A stretch of DNA of 5,593 nt, from positions 1-5,593 of the forward strand of contig JALNXR010000147.1 in NCBI GenBank assembly GCA_023230265.1, written 5' to 3'. Under the pieces are notes generated by a model. The model was given only the letters and a program-made list of their open reading frames with translations. It did not search any database and had not been told where the DNA came from. The stretch is from Bacteroidales bacterium (GTDB taxonomy: Bacteria > Bacteroidota > Bacteroidia > Bacteroidales > UBA932). The translations under genes and the position numbers were made by a program. Positions 4,526-5,593 of this stretch are shown one piece after another; position 1 is the first letter of the stretch, and every line of letters starts with the position of its first letter.

Positions 4526-5593
4526 TTAAATAGTTGAGAAAATATTTGATTTGGAAAGGCCCTTTCTCCAGTTAATTAACTTTATATCGGCAGAATTGAT
4601 TTCAAAATCACCAACGTATAAAATAGTTCTATCCTTTATCCGGTCACCCATAAAGGATTTAATTGAGTGGAGACCTTTTTGGAAATCAGGGTGATATGTC
4701 TGGGAAGATTTTATTTCCAGGGCTCTGAAATCATTTCCGCTTTTTATCAGTAGATCTACCTCGTTGCCGTTACTATCCCGGTAAAAGAACAGATTGTTAT
4801 CCTTACCGGAATTGTAGCGATACTTCAGGGCCTCTGTAATGATATAATTTTCAAAAAGATGCCCCCTCATTTTATCTCTTGCCAACTGCTGTTCTGTTTC
4901 AATTCCCAAAAGATAACACGCCAGTCCGGTATCGTTAAAATAGAGTTTCGGGGTTTTTATCAACCTCTTACGTGAGTTCTCAAAATAAGGAGGCAGGAGC
5001 ATGATCACATAGGATGCCTGAAGTACAGAAAGCCAGGATTTTATGGTTGCTGAAGAAACCCCTGTCTCGGTTGACAGATCAGATGCATTAAACAAACTAC
5101 CGATTCTTCCGGCACAAAGTCTCAGAAAAGTCTGAAACTGCAATAAATCATTAATCTTCAATAAATCTCTGACATCCCTTTCAAGGTATGTTTTAACATA
5201 AGAGTGATAAAGCAGGTCCGGTCTGTTTTTACCCGCATATATTGCCGGGTAAAATCCATCTATTAGCAACTTATCCAATGTCTTACTCTCTGCATCTTTT
5301 TCAATCTCCTCATATGATAATGGTAATAGTTCCAATACTGCGGTCCGTCCCGCCAATGATTGGGTTATTTTGTTAAGAACAGAAAATTGTGAACTTCCTG
5401 AGAGAATATATCGTCTTTTAGGATTATCATCTACCAACTCCTGAATATAAGACAATAGTTCCGGAGTGTTCTGCACTTCGTCAAGGAACATACCAGAAGG
5501 ATGCTGTGCAAGAAAACCCCGGGGATCATTATGAGCAAATCTCCTGATATCCAGATTTTCCATTGAATAATATGGTAGATCTTGAAATACTTT
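4526..5593 (-). CDS. AAA_14/DUF4143-type ATPase, 5' end beyond the window
   Basis: The frame is open to the right edge, giving 355 visible residues. An ATG at 5561-5563 exists, but the ten codons before it (KVFQDLPYYS) are in frame and match the family just before its LENPDIREFALEDPRGF-like region, so that Met is internal. Family members are usually about 380-400 residues; some 40, including the Walker A P-loop, should lie outside. Numbering from the edge: Walker B GMFLDEVQ at 34-41 (D38, E39), sensor segment ILSGSSQ at 63-69, the YLERDVRDLL helix at 136-145, a winged-helix-like stretch at about 168-192, and KLYFNDTGL at 216-224. A PD-(D/E)XK-like C-terminus carries E248, D280 in NEVDLLI and E293-x-K295 in ALEIKSS. 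The family is widespread in Bacteroidota and archaea; its role is unknown, though the fold suggests action on nucleic acid. The stop is 11 bases before the nitroreductase. Confidence 0.92.
   Translation of the reverse strand, partial: KVFQDLPYYSMENLDIRRFAHNDPRGFLAQHPSGMFLDEVQNTPELLSYIQELVDDNPKRRYILSGSSQFSVLNKITQSLAGRTAVLELLPLSYEEIEKDAESKTLDKLLIDGFYPAIYAGKNRPDLLYHSYVKTYLERDVRDLLKINDLLQFQTFLRLCAGRIGSLFNASDLSTETGVSSATIKSWLSVLQASYVIMLLPPYFENSRKRLIKTPKLYFNDTGLACYLLGIETEQQLARDKMRGHLFENYIITEALKYRYNSGKDNNLFFYRDSNGNEVDLLIKSGNDFRALEIKSSQTYHPDFQKGLHSIKSFMGDRIKDRTILYVGDFEINSADIKLINWRKGLSKSNIFSTI

Noticed and set aside
1430..5593. The minus-strand gene run as a novel functional system
   Set aside because: Aquaporin, methyltransferase, lipoprotein, nitroreductase and ATPase are each common as independent genes. 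The gaps of up to 95 bases and unrelated roles give no positive evidence for a joint system.

Overview
The window looks like chromosomal DNA of a Bacteroidota member, probably in or near Bacteroidales. The support is moderate AT-richness, start codons without Shine-Dalgarno sequences, a DUF4143-type AAA ATPase, a Bacteroidota-style lipoprotein, a Tyr-rich exported protein of a kind I know from this phylum, and an IS3-like tail whose ends carry the GTCAACCTATTTCAGGAC-type motif.

Layout, left to right. Positions 1-151 hold the right end of an insertion sequence. The last codons of a probable IS3-family transposase stop at 89, a 19-base terminal repeat follows at 96-114, and an inverted copy of that repeat lies 18 bases further on at 133-151. 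Positions 152-427 are an AT-rich non-coding stretch. On the + strand, 428-1381 encodes an exported protein with a Tyr-rich N-terminal domain and a long Arg/Asp/Asn-rich tail built from in-frame tandem repeats. A strong hairpin at 1401-1431 has A and T tracts on its two sides, so it can terminate this gene and the convergent minus-strand genes.

Everything from 1430 to the right edge is on the minus strand. In transcription order: a DUF4143-type AAA ATPase entering from beyond the window (its P-loop is outside), a ferredoxin-nitroreductase fusion 11 bases later, a Cys-rich lipoprotein 43 bases later, a class I SAM methyltransferase 95 bases later, and aquaporin AqpZ 46 bases later. The spacing allows partial co-transcription, at least of ATPase and nitroreductase, but the five genes do not form a recognisable pathway.

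I did not find a convincing undescribed multi-gene system. The points most worth a second look are the IS end beside an inverted copy of its own terminal repeat, the recently expanded repeats in the exported protein, and the Cys pattern of the lipoprotein.
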